Part shown: piece after piece, positions 1-8,300 of the stretch
Numbering within the stretch: the stretch's first letter is position 1
Layout of the letters: the number at the start of each line of letters is the position of its first letter
Assembly (NCBI RefSeq): GCF_003671765.1
Contig: NZ_QPIB01000008.1
Location: 292,463-356,462 of the forward strand
Origin: Xenophilus sp. E41
Lineage (GTDB): Bacteria > Pseudomonadota > Gammaproteobacteria > Burkholderiales > Burkholderiaceae_C
Reading direction: 5' to 3'
DNA length: 64,000 nucleotides
Translations under genes and position numbers: made by a program
Notes under the pieces: model-generated
What the model was told of the DNA's origin: nothing
Database searches by the model: none
What the model saw: only the letters and a program-made list of their open reading frames with translations

Positions 1-1218
1 CTCGTGCGCGTCGTAATTGCGGTGCAGGCTGACCCAGTCGTTGCCGCTGGCATGCAGGCCGGCCTGGATGCCGCGGTAGGCCTGCAGGTCGTCGTGGCCC
101 ACCACCGAGAAGGGCGAGTTGATGAGCCGGCTGTAGGTGGTGGTGCGCTGCAGCAGCTCCTCGGGTGCGCCCTTCAGGCGAAAGGTCCAGCTCTCGACCA
201 GGGTGCGGTCCACCGCGATGGGGCGTGCCACGCGGATGGCCTGGATGGCGCCCTTGATCGTGAGGTTGGGGTAGTACACGGTGTTGTGCCGCGCCATGCC
301 CAGGATCTGCGCCGTGCGCTCCTCGCCGTAGCGGGCCTTCATGGCCTCCTCGTAGCCGGGGATGCCCGAGTACTTGCTGTGGATGCTGAAGTGCACGCCC
401 GAAAAGCTGTGGCCGTTGTCGTACACGCGCACGCCCATGCCGTCGAAGAACTGGTAGTCGGACATGAAGGGCACGAACTGCTCGATGGCCATGGGCTTGG
501 GCGCATCGTCCGGCTGCCCGGCCCACATCGACTTGGCGGTGCCCGCAGAGGACTCGTGCGCCACCATGGGATGCATGGTGTCGTTGAGGTTCTCGACGAA
601 CATCTTCCAGTTGCACTGGTGCATGAAGCGCAGGCACCCGCCCGCCACCTCCAGCTCACCCTCGGGCGAGCGGTCGGCCATGTTGTCGATGGAAGAGAGC
701 GAGTCGCCGAAGTACTCCTCGAAGTCCTGCCCCACGTCGTTGAGCTTGACGAAGATGAAGCCGCGGTAGAGCCGCACATGCCGCACCGGCACCAGCCCCC
801 TGGCCGCGTCGCAGTCCTTCAGGCCGGTGCCCTCGTAGCCGTTCTTGAGCGGGATCGCGAGCGGCGCGCCGTCGGTCCTGAAGGTCCAGGCGTGGTAGGG
901 GCAGCGGAAGAACTTGCCCGTGTTGCCGCAGGCGCCGTTGACCACCCGCGAGCCCTTGTGGGCGCAGCGGTTCATCAGCACCTTGACCGCGCCGTCGGTG
1001 TGGCGCACCACGATCAGCGGCCGGCCCGCGATGTCCACGGTGATGTAGTCGCCCGGCTTGGGCACCTGGCTGTCGTGGCCGACGTAGTTCCAGGTGTTGG
1101 CGAAGAAATGCTCCTGCTCCAGCGCGAACAGCTCCGGGTCGATGTAGAGGTCGCGGTGCACCTGCTGCGCTTGCACCAGGGCGCGGATGGCGTCGGGGTT
1201 GTCTCGGTAGCGTGTCAT
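1..1218 (-). CDS. Rieske aromatic ring-hydroxylating oxygenase, alpha subunit (3' end outside window)
   Basis: This is the large oxygenase subunit of a two-component Rieske non-heme iron system; the substrate is not evident. 406 residues are visible from ATG at 1218, and the frame is still open at base 1, so the C-terminus lies outside the window. The [2Fe-2S] Rieske motif is clear (C85-x-H87 and C106-x2-H109, in CAHKG and CPYHAW). The catalytic mononuclear iron region follows (ENLNDTMHPMVAH, two His after an Asp). The gene starts 30 bp after the stop of the reductase on the same strand, so the two very likely form one enzyme. It is the fourth gene of the operon headed by iorA at 5993. An anthranilate/aminobenzoate-type or other aromatic-acid oxygenase is possible; the substrate class is inference. 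Confidence 0.9.
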   Translation of the reverse strand, partial: MTRYRDNPDAIRALVQAQQVHRDLYIDPELFALEQEHFFANTWNYVGHDSQVPKPGDYITVDIAGRPLIVVRHTDGAVKVLMNRCAHKGSRVVNGACGNTGKFFRCPYHAWTFRTDGAPLAIPLKNGYEGTGLKDCDAARGLVPVRHVRLYRGFIFVKLNDVGQDFEEYFGDSLSSIDNMADRSPEGELEVAGGCLRFMHQCNWKMFVENLNDTMHPMVAHESSAGTAKSMWAGQPDDAPKPMAIEQFVPFMSDYQFFDGMGVRVYDNGHSFSGVHFSIHSKYSGIPGYEEAMKARYGEERTAQILGMARHNTVYYPNLTIKGAIQAIRVARPIAVDRTLVESWTFRLKGAPEELLQRTTTYSRLINSPFSVVGHDDLQAYRGIQAGLHASGNDWVSLHRNYDAHE

Positions 1219-1248
1219 GGCATGCCTTCTCTTTCGGGGTCCCGGTCT

Positions 1249-2253
1249 CTACAGGTCGAGCACCAGGCGCGGGCCCTTGGCGCGGGAGATGCAGATTTGC
1301 ATCACCTGGCCGCCGTCCTTCTCGGCCTGCGACAGCACATAGTCGCGGTGGTCCACCTGGCCCTCGATCACCGGCACGGCGCACACGCCGCATTCGCCGC
1401 GCTTGCAGTCGTAGAGCGGGTCGCAGCCGTGTTCGATCAGGCAGTCCAGCACCGTCTGGTCGGCCGGCACGGTGAAGCGCTGGCCCGATTGCGCGAGCTC
1501 GACCTCGAAGGCTTGGTCACCCGCTTCCACGGCCGCGGCGCTGAACAGTTCGAAGTGCACGCGGCCCGGCGCCCAGCCGCGCGCCTGCGTGGCGGCCAGC
1601 ACGGCGTCGAGCAGCGGCTTGGGTCCGCAGACGTAGAGCGGCTCGCCCTGCGCCATGCCGTCCAGCAGCGTGCCGATGTCGAAGCCCGCGCCCCCGGCCT
1701 CGTCGTCCGCATGCAGGCGCAAACCGGTGCCCAGCAGCGCCTGCAGCTCGTCGGCGAAGGCCAGCAGCGCGCGGCTGCGGCCCGCGTAATGCAGGTCCAC
1801 CGGCCGGCCCTGGGCCCGGCAGCGCGCGGCCATGCTCGCCAGCGGCGTGATGCCGATGCCACCGGCCAGAAACACGGCGCGGGCCGCGCCGTCGTCCAGC
1901 GGAAAGTCGTTGCGCGGCGGCTGCACGGTGACGCGGTCGCCAGGCTTCAGGCCCTGGTGCATGAAGCGCGAGCCGCCGCGGCCGCCCTCCTCCAGTCGGA
2001 CGGCGATGGTGTAGGCCCCGGGCGCGAAGCCGGGTGTGCCGGCCACGCCTTCCAGGTCGATCAGCGAATAGTGGCGCCAGTCGGCCTGGCCGTCCGGCAA
2101 CTGCACCTGCACTTGGATGTGCGCACCGGGCGCCCAGCCGGGCAGCGCGATGCCCTCGGCATGCTCCAGGCGCAACAGGCGGATCAGCGGGTTGAGCGCG
2201 CGGGTCTCGGCCACACGCATTGGGAGGGTGGCGATGGCGGGCGGTGCGGTCAT
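1249..2253 (-). CDS. Oxygenase reductase: FAD/NAD(P)H domain plus C-terminal plant-type [2Fe-2S] ferredoxin
   Basis: 334 residues with the domain order of phthalate dioxygenase reductase/VanB proteins: flavin-binding barrel (HYSLIDLEG near residue 60), NAD-binding domain (AGGIGITPLASM), then a C-terminal plant-type ferredoxin with the cysteine pattern C-x4-C-x2-C (CKRGECGVC) and a later Cys (MQICIS). It would pass electrons from NAD(P)H to the Rieske oxygenase encoded just downstream. The start at 2253 (MTAPPAIATL) is preferred over an upstream in-frame ATG because it begins 13 bp after the iorB stop and gives the usual family length. Confidence 0.92.
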   Translation of the reverse strand: MTAPPAIATLPMRVAETRALNPLIRLLRLEHAEGIALPGWAPGAHIQVQVQLPDGQADWRHYSLIDLEGVAGTPGFAPGAYTIAVRLEEGGRGGSRFMHQGLKPGDRVTVQPPRNDFPLDDGAARAVFLAGGIGITPLASMAARCRAQGRPVDLHYAGRSRALLAFADELQALLGTGLRLHADDEAGGAGFDIGTLLDGMAQGEPLYVCGPKPLLDAVLAATQARGWAPGRVHFELFSAAAVEAGDQAFEVELAQSGQRFTVPADQTVLDCLIEHGCDPLYDCKRGECGVCAVPVIEGQVDHRDYVLSQAEKDGGQVMQICISRAKGPRLVLDL

Positions 2254-2266
2254 GGTTCGCCTTCCG

Positions 2267-3802
2267 TCAGGCGGGCACGGCCAGGGCGCCGGCCGTGGGG
2301 GTGGCCGAATGCTTCGCCAGCGCAGCCTTGAGTGCATGGCCGTGCTCGTCGGCCAGCGCCGCCTCGCGCCAGGCGCGCAGGGTGGCCGGCGCCAGCGTGG
2401 GGCTGGCCTGCCGCCATGCGGCGATCACGGCGTCGTAGTTGCGCACGCCGCGCTCGTGGGTGTCGCTGTAGCCCTTCACCAGCTTCTGGCAGCGTGCGAG
2501 CTCCACCGCCAGCTCGGGCGAGGCCGATGCGGCGTCGCCCAGGCCCTGCAGCCATTGCTCGATGCGGCCGTTTTCTTCCGCGTAGCGGAGGGTGCTGCGG
2601 CGCCAGCGGCGGGCGAAGGCCACGGCCGAGAGCAGCAGGAAGCCGTGCACCGAGCTGGTCTGCACCACGCGGCCCTTCTTCGTCATGCCCTCCACCAGCC
2701 GGCGCGGCGCGCCCGAGCCCATGAGCCACCGGCCCAGGCCGCCAGGCAGCGTCTCGCAGATCTCGCGCAGTCCCGGGTGCATGTACTCGTTGATGGCGAT
2801 GACCTGGTCGGCGTTGACGCCGGTTTCCTGCTTCACGCGGGCGAAGCGGCTGGAGCGGGTCTTGAGCTGCGCGACGCGCGCCGTGTCCTCGTAGCTCATC
2901 CACAGCGCCAGGTGTCGCGCGGTTTCGCAGGCCAGCGTGCGGGCCGCGTCGTCGGGCAGCTTGCAGACTTGGGCCATGCGGTCCAGATAGAGCGTGGCAT
3001 AGGCCACGTCCTGGTAGTCGACCAGGCGGCGCAGGCCTTCGAGCATCAGGGTCTGTGCCTGAGCCGGGAACTCGCCGTAGAGGCGCGTGAGCAGCGCCTG
3101 GATGGCCGGGTCGGCCGACGTGGCGCGCGGCGCGGCAGTTGCGACCGGCTGGGCCTGCGCCGGCGCCTCGCCGGACTGCGCCCGCACGAATGCCGCGCCG
3201 AAGGCCTTCAGGCTGGGCTTGACGCCCACGCCGCCGCGCTCGATGGTGGCCTCGAACTGTTCGCGGCCGAAAGGCAGCACGCCGGTGCCGGCCAGCGCGC
3301 CGAAGAGCACGGCGCTGATCACGCTGCCGTTCTGCGCCGCGGCCTCGGCCATGTCGAAGCGCACGAAGCGCCGCGCCGCTTGGTCGGCATGGGCCAGCAG
3401 CTGCGCGCTGTCGACGCGGCCGTCGCCCATGGCGCTCTTCTCGGCGATGGAATAGACGCGATGCGTGGAGGCCACCAGCGTGGTGCGGTCGGGCGTGACC
3501 AGCCCGCGCTGGACGGCGCGGCCGGCTTCCATCAGCTCGGAGCACAGCACCACGTCGACGTCGCCCGGCAGCGGCATCAGTGCCAGAACAGGCTGACCGC
3601 CGTCGGCATGCGCCTGCGCCTCGGGGTACATCTCGACGTAGTAGATGGTGGCGCCGGTGCGTTGCGCCACGCCGGGCACCGACGTGGTCTGCGCGATCCA
3701 GCCATTGGCCTCGCCCAGGTCCACCAGCCAGTCGGCCAGCACGCCGCCGCCCTCGCCGCCCATGGCGAGGATGGCGATCTTGATGGGTTGCTGTTGCGTC
3801 AT
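2267..3802 (-). CDS. Indolepyruvate ferredoxin oxidoreductase beta-like subunit with long C-terminal extension
   Basis: 511 residues. The first 200 or so match the gamma/beta domain of 2-oxoacid:ferredoxin oxidoreductases (start KIAILAMGGEGGGVLADWL, then SVPGVAQRTGATIYYVEMYP). The remaining 300 residues are an extension absent from the short archaeal IorB and typical of proteobacterial homologues; its role is unknown to me. With IorA it should oxidatively decarboxylate an aryl-pyruvate to the aryl-acetyl-CoA and reduce ferredoxin. The start MTQQQPIK at 3802 lies 19 bp after the iorA stop; a longer frame upstream would overlap iorA. Linkage to a Rieske oxygenase and reductase suggests aromatic amino-acid or aryl-acetate catabolism (inference). 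Confidence 0.88.
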   Translation of the reverse strand: MTQQQPIKIAILAMGGEGGGVLADWLVDLGEANGWIAQTTSVPGVAQRTGATIYYVEMYPEAQAHADGGQPVLALMPLPGDVDVVLCSELMEAGRAVQRGLVTPDRTTLVASTHRVYSIAEKSAMGDGRVDSAQLLAHADQAARRFVRFDMAEAAAQNGSVISAVLFGALAGTGVLPFGREQFEATIERGGVGVKPSLKAFGAAFVRAQSGEAPAQAQPVATAAPRATSADPAIQALLTRLYGEFPAQAQTLMLEGLRRLVDYQDVAYATLYLDRMAQVCKLPDDAARTLACETARHLALWMSYEDTARVAQLKTRSSRFARVKQETGVNADQVIAINEYMHPGLREICETLPGGLGRWLMGSGAPRRLVEGMTKKGRVVQTSSVHGFLLLSAVAFARRWRRSTLRYAEENGRIEQWLQGLGDAASASPELAVELARCQKLVKGYSDTHERGVRNYDAVIAAWRQASPTLAPATLRAWREAALADEHGHALKAALAKHSATPTAGALAVPA

Positions 3803-3821
3803 CTCGGGATCCCGTGTCGGC

Positions 3822-5993
3822 TCAGAAGGCCAGGCGCGCACGGCGCTCGGCATCTCGGCGCTGCAACCAGCCGATGACGGCGCCGCGCACACGCTCGCGC
3901 AGCCGGTCCCAGCCCGTGGGGTTGCTCACCACCTGCGCCTTGTAGAAGGAAGGGCACAGCACCGCCGCGTGCGACACCTCGCCGCACACGCCGCAGCCCA
4001 CGCAGCTGTCCATCACGGCGGCGACCGGCTCCTGCCGCAGCGGATCGGGGTTCGGCTTGATCGACAGCGACGGGCAGCCCGACAGGCGGATGCAGGAATG
4101 GTCGCCGGTGCAGGTGTCGGGGTCGACGCCGAATTTCTCGCGCACCATGCGCTTGCCGTCGGCGATGGCCTTGCGCACCAGCGGCTTCTCGCGGCGCTGG
4201 CGGTTGAGCATGCATTCGGACTGGGCAATGATGACCTTCGGACCTTTGTCCTTCGTCGTCAGCGCCTCCTTGAGCGTGTCGCGCATGCCGGCCACGTCGT
4301 AGGTGCGGCGCAGGGTCTTGACCCACTTGACGCCCACGCCGCGCACCGCCTGCTCGATCTCGTGGCCGGTGCTGCGCGTCGCGTTCACGGCCTTCGACGA
4401 CAGGATGTCTTGCCCGCCGGTGGCCGAGGTGTAGTTGTTGTCGACCACCACCGTGAGGTTGTCGCTCTGGTTGAACACCGCGTTGGCGATGCCGCTGGTC
4501 AGCCCGTTGTGCCAGAAGCCGCCGTCACCCATCACGGCGATGGCGCGCTTGTCGGCCTGCGTGTTCAACGCCGCGGCCCCGGCCGCCCCGAGGCCGTAGC
4601 CCATGGTGGTGTTGCCGATGTTGAAGGGCGGCAGGATCGAGAACAGGTGGCAGCCGATGTCGGCCGACACATGGTGTTCGCCCAGGTCGCGCTGCACCAG
4701 CTTCATGGCGCTGAAGATCGGGCGCTCGGGGCAGCCGGTGCAAAAGCCCGGCGGCCGGGCATGCACGCTGCGCTCCAGCGGCATGAGCTGCGCCTCGCTG
4801 ACGAGCGGGATGATCTTGCGCGGCGCGGCGGGCACCTGCCGGGCCGGGGCGGCCTGGGGCGCGAGGCGGCCGTAGCGTTCGCAGAAGGCACGCGTGCCCG
4901 CCATCACCGCCTGGGCGGTGTATTCGCCGGCCAGCGGCAGAACGTCCTTGCCGTGCAGCGCCGTGGTGCTGCCCGCCTGTCGCAGGACCGTGGCGATGTT
5001 CTGCTCGACGAAGTTGGGTTGGCCCTCTTCCACCACCAGCACCGCGCGCTTGCCCTCGCAGAAGCGCAGCACCTCGTTGTCGATGACCGGATAGGCCACG
5101 TTCATCACGTACAGCGGCACGCTGGAGCGGCCGTACACGTCGGCCAGTCCCAGGCGCTCCAGGGCGCGGACCTGCGTGTTGTAGCAGCCGCCCTGCACGA
5201 TGATGCCGATGTCGTCGGCGCCCTCGGCGAAGAACTCGTTGAGACCGCGCTCCTCGATGAAGCGCACGGCCGCCGGCCAGCGCTCCTTGATCTTCTCCTG
5301 CTCGTGCACGAAGCTCGCCGGGGGCAGCACGATGCGGCTGACGTCGCGCTGTGGATGCTCAAGCGCCTCCTTCAGCGTGAAGCTCGCGCGGCGGTTGTCC
5401 GAGGCGGTGAACTGGCCGTGCACGTGGCAGGCGCGGATGCGCAGTTGCAGCATCACCGGCGTGTTGCTGGCTTCCGAAAGCTCGAAGCCCGTCTTCACCG
5501 CCTGCACGATGCTCGGCAGGTTCGGGCGCGGGTCGAGCAGCCAGATCTGCGACTTCATGGCGAACGCGTGGCTGCGTTCCTGCATGATCGAGGAGCCCTC
5601 GCCATAGTCCTCGCCGACGATGACCAGCGCCCCGCCCGTGACGCCGCCCGAGGCCAGGTTGGCCAGCGCGTCCGACGCGACGTTGGTGCCCACCGTGGCC
5701 TTGAAGGTCACGGCGCCGCGCAGCGGGTAGTTGACCGAAGCGGCCAGCGTGGCCGCGGCCGTCGCCTCGCTCGCGCTGTTCTCGAAGCGGATGCCGTGGT
5801 CTGCCAGGATGTCCTGCGCATCGGCCAGCACGTCCATCAGGTGCGAGATCGGCGCGCCCTGGTAGCCGGCCACGTAGGACACGCCCGATTCCAGCAGCGC
5901 CTTGGTCACGGCCAGGATGCCCTCGCCGCGGAAGGTCTCGCCCTCCGCAAGACGCAGCTTCTTCACTTCTTCGACGAAAGATCGCTCGGCCAT
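3822..5993 (-). CDS. iorA: Indolepyruvate ferredoxin oxidoreductase alpha subunit (IorA-like)
   Basis: 723 residues: N-terminal pyrimidine-binding domain (SYVAGYQGAPISHLMDVL), a thiamine diphosphate domain (MGDGGFWHNGLTSG ... VDNNYTSATGG, the GDG...N signature) and a C-terminal ferredoxin-like segment with two cysteine clusters (CTGDHSC and CVGCGVCGE) for [4Fe-4S] centres. The family converts indolepyruvate, phenylpyruvate or related 2-oxoacids to acyl-CoA. It is the first gene of an operon continuing with iorB, a reductase and a Rieske oxygenase. Its start at 5993 faces a MarR regulator across 143 bp, so local control by that regulator is likely. Confidence 0.93.
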   Translation of the reverse strand: MAERSFVEEVKKLRLAEGETFRGEGILAVTKALLESGVSYVAGYQGAPISHLMDVLADAQDILADHGIRFENSASEATAAATLAASVNYPLRGAVTFKATVGTNVASDALANLASGGVTGGALVIVGEDYGEGSSIMQERSHAFAMKSQIWLLDPRPNLPSIVQAVKTGFELSEASNTPVMLQLRIRACHVHGQFTASDNRRASFTLKEALEHPQRDVSRIVLPPASFVHEQEKIKERWPAAVRFIEERGLNEFFAEGADDIGIIVQGGCYNTQVRALERLGLADVYGRSSVPLYVMNVAYPVIDNEVLRFCEGKRAVLVVEEGQPNFVEQNIATVLRQAGSTTALHGKDVLPLAGEYTAQAVMAGTRAFCERYGRLAPQAAPARQVPAAPRKIIPLVSEAQLMPLERSVHARPPGFCTGCPERPIFSAMKLVQRDLGEHHVSADIGCHLFSILPPFNIGNTTMGYGLGAAGAAALNTQADKRAIAVMGDGGFWHNGLTSGIANAVFNQSDNLTVVVDNNYTSATGGQDILSSKAVNATRSTGHEIEQAVRGVGVKWVKTLRRTYDVAGMRDTLKEALTTKDKGPKVIIAQSECMLNRQRREKPLVRKAIADGKRMVREKFGVDPDTCTGDHSCIRLSGCPSLSIKPNPDPLRQEPVAAVMDSCVGCGVCGEVSHAAVLCPSFYKAQVVSNPTGWDRLRERVRGAVIGWLQRRDAERRARLAF

Positions 5994-6058
5994 CGGTCTA
6001 CGTGCTCCAGAGCCGCCGTGGGGGGCAGCGTCCATTGGGGATCGGCTGGATGATTCTG

Positions 6059-6070
6059 TTTAGACCTAAA
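6059..6070. promoter_or_regulatory. Candidate MarR operator in the divergent ior/marR spacer
   Basis: A perfect inverted repeat, TTTAG-AC-CTAAA, lies in the AT-rich divergent spacer between the iorA start (5993) and the MarR gene. MarR dimers usually bind short palindromes in such spacers, so this is the best operator candidate for both genes. The function is inferred from position and symmetry only. Confidence 0.45.
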
Positions 6071-6136
6071 TCTATTCACAATCATGTATTACCCTACCGA
6101 AGCAATCGCTGTGCCATCTGTACGATGGATCCCGCT

Positions 6137-6622
6137 ATGACCCTTCACGAGCCGAATTCGCGTCACTTCGTCGACGACTACCTGCCTGCCCTGCTCGCCC
6201 AGGCGAGCCAGCTCATCTCGGGCGAGTTCCACAAGGTGGCGCGCCAGCACGGCTTTTCCGTGTCCGAATGGCGCGTCATGGCCTCGCTGGCCGATGGCGA
6301 GCCGATCAGCATCACCGACCTCGCGCAGGTCACCGTCACCAAGCAACCCACGGTGACGCGCTTGCTCGACCGCATGGAGGCCAAGGGGCAGGTCCAGCGG
6401 CTGCCCCATGACAGCGATCGACGCATCACGCTGGTGCGCATCACCCGCAAAGGTGCGAAGGCCGTCGAGCACCTGATCGCCCTGGCGCGCGAGCACGAAC
6501 GCCGCGTGCTCGAACCCTTCGGCCTCGCCCGCGCCGAGGAGCTCAAGAGAACACTGAGACGATTGGTCGAACTGCATGCCGGGAGCGAAGGCCCCGGCGA
6601 GGATTCCGACGACGAAGACTAG
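6137..6622 (+). CDS. MarR family transcriptional regulator
   Basis: 161 residues with the winged-helix core of MarR proteins: helix-turn-helix (SITDLAQVTVTKQPTVTRLL, about residues 58-77) followed by the DxRxxxLxxT wing signature (DSDRRITLVRITRKG). Divergent orientation to iorA suggests it represses or senses a ligand for the aromatic oxidation operon. The start is chosen at 6137 (MTLHEP); an ATG at 6125 adds four residues and cannot be excluded. Its stop codon overlaps by four bases the stop of the convergent oxidoreductase gene. Confidence 0.9.
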   Translation: MTLHEPNSRHFVDDYLPALLAQASQLISGEFHKVARQHGFSVSEWRVMASLADGEPISITDLAQVTVTKQPTVTRLLDRMEAKGQVQRLPHDSDRRITLVRITRKGAKAVEHLIALAREHERRVLEPFGLARAEELKRTLRRLVELHAGSEGPGEDSDDED

Positions 6623-7503
6623 GGGCGCCGGGTCTCGGTGTCGGCCACCAGCACGGCGCGCCCACGGTGACCACGCTCTGCGATCCAGCTCAGGGCCTGC
6701 GGCGCCTCCGCGAATGCGAAGCACTGGGTGGCCAGCTGCAGCCGCCCATCGGCGAGTTGCTCGAGCAGTCCCGGCGCGGCCGCTCGGCCCTGCGCCTCGC
6801 GGCGGTACATGTTCAGCGGCAACAGCTGAACGTCGCGCTGGAGCAGCTCCGGCAGGAACAGGCTGACCTGCTCGCCTGCCGTGTAGCCCACGAGCACCAC
6901 GCGCCCGCCCGGCGCCACCGCCCGGATGCCTTGCTCCAGGACCGCGCCGCCCACGGTGTCGACCAGAAGATCGACCGGTGACGACGCGTCGGGCCTGTCC
7001 ACGAGCGTGGCGCCGGCCTGGCGCGCGAGCTGCACGGCCATCGAGCCCACGGCACCGCTGGCGCCCGTGACCGCCACCCGCTCGCCGGGGCGCAGGACGC
7101 CGACCTCGTGCAATGCCACCCACGCCGAGGTGGACGGCGAGAAGAACGCCGAGCCCCAGGCCATCGACACGCCATCGGGCAAGAAGCCCAGGGCCTCGTC
7201 CGGCGCATCGATCAGTTCGCACCAGGTGCCGTCGGTGCGCGTGCCCAGGCCCCCACCGCGCAGCCACACGCGCGTGCCGGCCACAAACCGGTCCGAATGG
7301 ACCACCGTGCCGGCCGCCTCCACGCCCGGCGTGTAGGGCAGCGGCGGCGGTCCCATGAACTTGCCGGCCATCACGGTGCGGTCGATGTGGCCCACCGTGG
7401 CCGCGGCCATGCGCACGATGCTGCGGCCGGGCCGATGGGCCGGCACAGGAAGCTCGTGCAGCTTCGGCATCGCACCCCAGGCGGAGACACGCCACGCCTT
7501 CAT
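6619..7503 (-). CDS. Zinc-independent quinone oxidoreductase / MDR-family alcohol dehydrogenase
   Basis: 294 residues of the medium-chain dehydrogenase/reductase family. A GroES-like N-terminus (PYTPGVEAAGTVV) is followed by a Rossmann NADPH-binding region (VAVTGASGAVGSMAVQLARQAGA, about residues 145-167). The usual structural-zinc cysteine cluster is absent, so it is closer to quinone oxidoreductases than to classic alcohol dehydrogenases. Its ATG overlaps the upstream hydrolase stop (ATGA), and it is the last gene of the operon that starts at the opine-type dehydrogenase. The substrate is unknown. Confidence 0.85.
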   Translation of the reverse strand: MKAWRVSAWGAMPKLHELPVPAHRPGRSIVRMAAATVGHIDRTVMAGKFMGPPPLPYTPGVEAAGTVVHSDRFVAGTRVWLRGGGLGTRTDGTWCELIDAPDEALGFLPDGVSMAWGSAFFSPSTSAWVALHEVGVLRPGERVAVTGASGAVGSMAVQLARQAGATLVDRPDASSPVDLLVDTVGGAVLEQGIRAVAPGGRVVLVGYTAGEQVSLFLPELLQRDVQLLPLNMYRREAQGRAAAPGLLEQLADGRLQLATQCFAFAEAPQALSWIAERGHRGRAVLVADTETRRP

Positions 7504-8300
7504 CGAAGAAGCCCCGACAGGAAACGGTCGACGGCCTCGGCGAACTGCGCCGGCATCTGGTCCGGCAGCGGGACCATCCCGCCCTCGATCTCGACGAGCC
7601 GGGCCTGTGGCAGGCGCTCGATCCAATCCGCCGCGTGCGGCGCGGCAAAGGGATCGTGCGTCGTCCGCAGCACGCACACGGGCTGGCGAATGTGTTCGAC
7701 GCGTTCCTCCATGCGATAGCTCGCGACCGCACGATGCCCCGCCTCCGGGTCGTCGACCGCGAGCGCGTCGCGCACGAAGGCCTGCAGCAGCTCCGGCATG
7801 CCTTCGGGATAGAAGCCCTGACGTCGCTGCCACAGCGCCGCCAGATGGCTGCCGTCGGCGCTGGCCGGCACCTCGTCGATGGGCGGACGGGTCGCACGCT
7901 CGGCGCGGAACGCCGCGTCGGTGAACGGCGTGGACGACAGGGTCAGCGACGCCACCCGCTGCGGCGCGGTGGCCGCAAGTTCCACCGCGATCACGCCGCC
8001 CGTGTGGTGGCCCACCACGTGCACCTGCGCCAGGCCCAGGTGATCCACGAGTTCGAGCGCGACCTGCGCGTAGTGGGCGATCGATGCGGGTCCGCCGCCT
8101 TCGGAATCGCCGAAGCCGGCCGTGTCCATGGCAATCGCATGCCAGCGCGCGCCCAGCAGCGGCAGCACGGCCTGGTACTCGCGCCAGCTCCGCGGCGACT
8201 GGTGCAGCAGCAGCACCGGCTGCGCCCGCGGGTCGCCGCAGGCGGCGTAGTGCACCTGTCCGACGCTCAGGTCGGCGAAGGCACGCCGGATGTGTGTCAT
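7500..8300 (-). CDS. Alpha/beta hydrolase fold protein with degenerate catalytic triad
   Basis: 266 residues with a clear alpha/beta hydrolase fold (LLLHQSPRSWREYQ oxyanion region; AMDTAGFGDS). The nucleophile elbow reads GHHTG at residues 97-101, so the position normally held by Ser/Cys/Asp is His99. The C-terminal segment normally containing the catalytic His reads EGGMVPLPDQMP, with Met at that position. Either this belongs to a subfamily with different chemistry or it is non-catalytic. It overlaps both neighbours by four bases (ATGA), so it is translationally coupled within the opine-dehydrogenase operon. A frameshift artefact is unlikely because the whole frame is intact. Confidence 0.82.
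   Translation of the reverse strand: MTHIRRAFADLSVGQVHYAACGDPRAQPVLLLHQSPRSWREYQAVLPLLGARWHAIAMDTAGFGDSEGGGPASIAHYAQVALELVDHLGLAQVHVVGHHTGGVIAVELAATAPQRVASLTLSSTPFTDAAFRAERATRPPIDEVPASADGSHLAALWQRRQGFYPEGMPELLQAFVRDALAVDDPEAGHRAVASYRMEERVEHIRQPVCVLRTTHDPFAAPHAADWIERLPQARLVEIEGGMVPLPDQMPAQFAEAVDRFLSGLLR

Noticed and set aside
4..2331. A 775-codon plus-strand frame opposite the Rieske/reductase genes
   Set aside because: It is antisense to two clear enzyme genes; composition is Ala/Arg/His-rich shadow sequence of GC-rich DNA with no domain.
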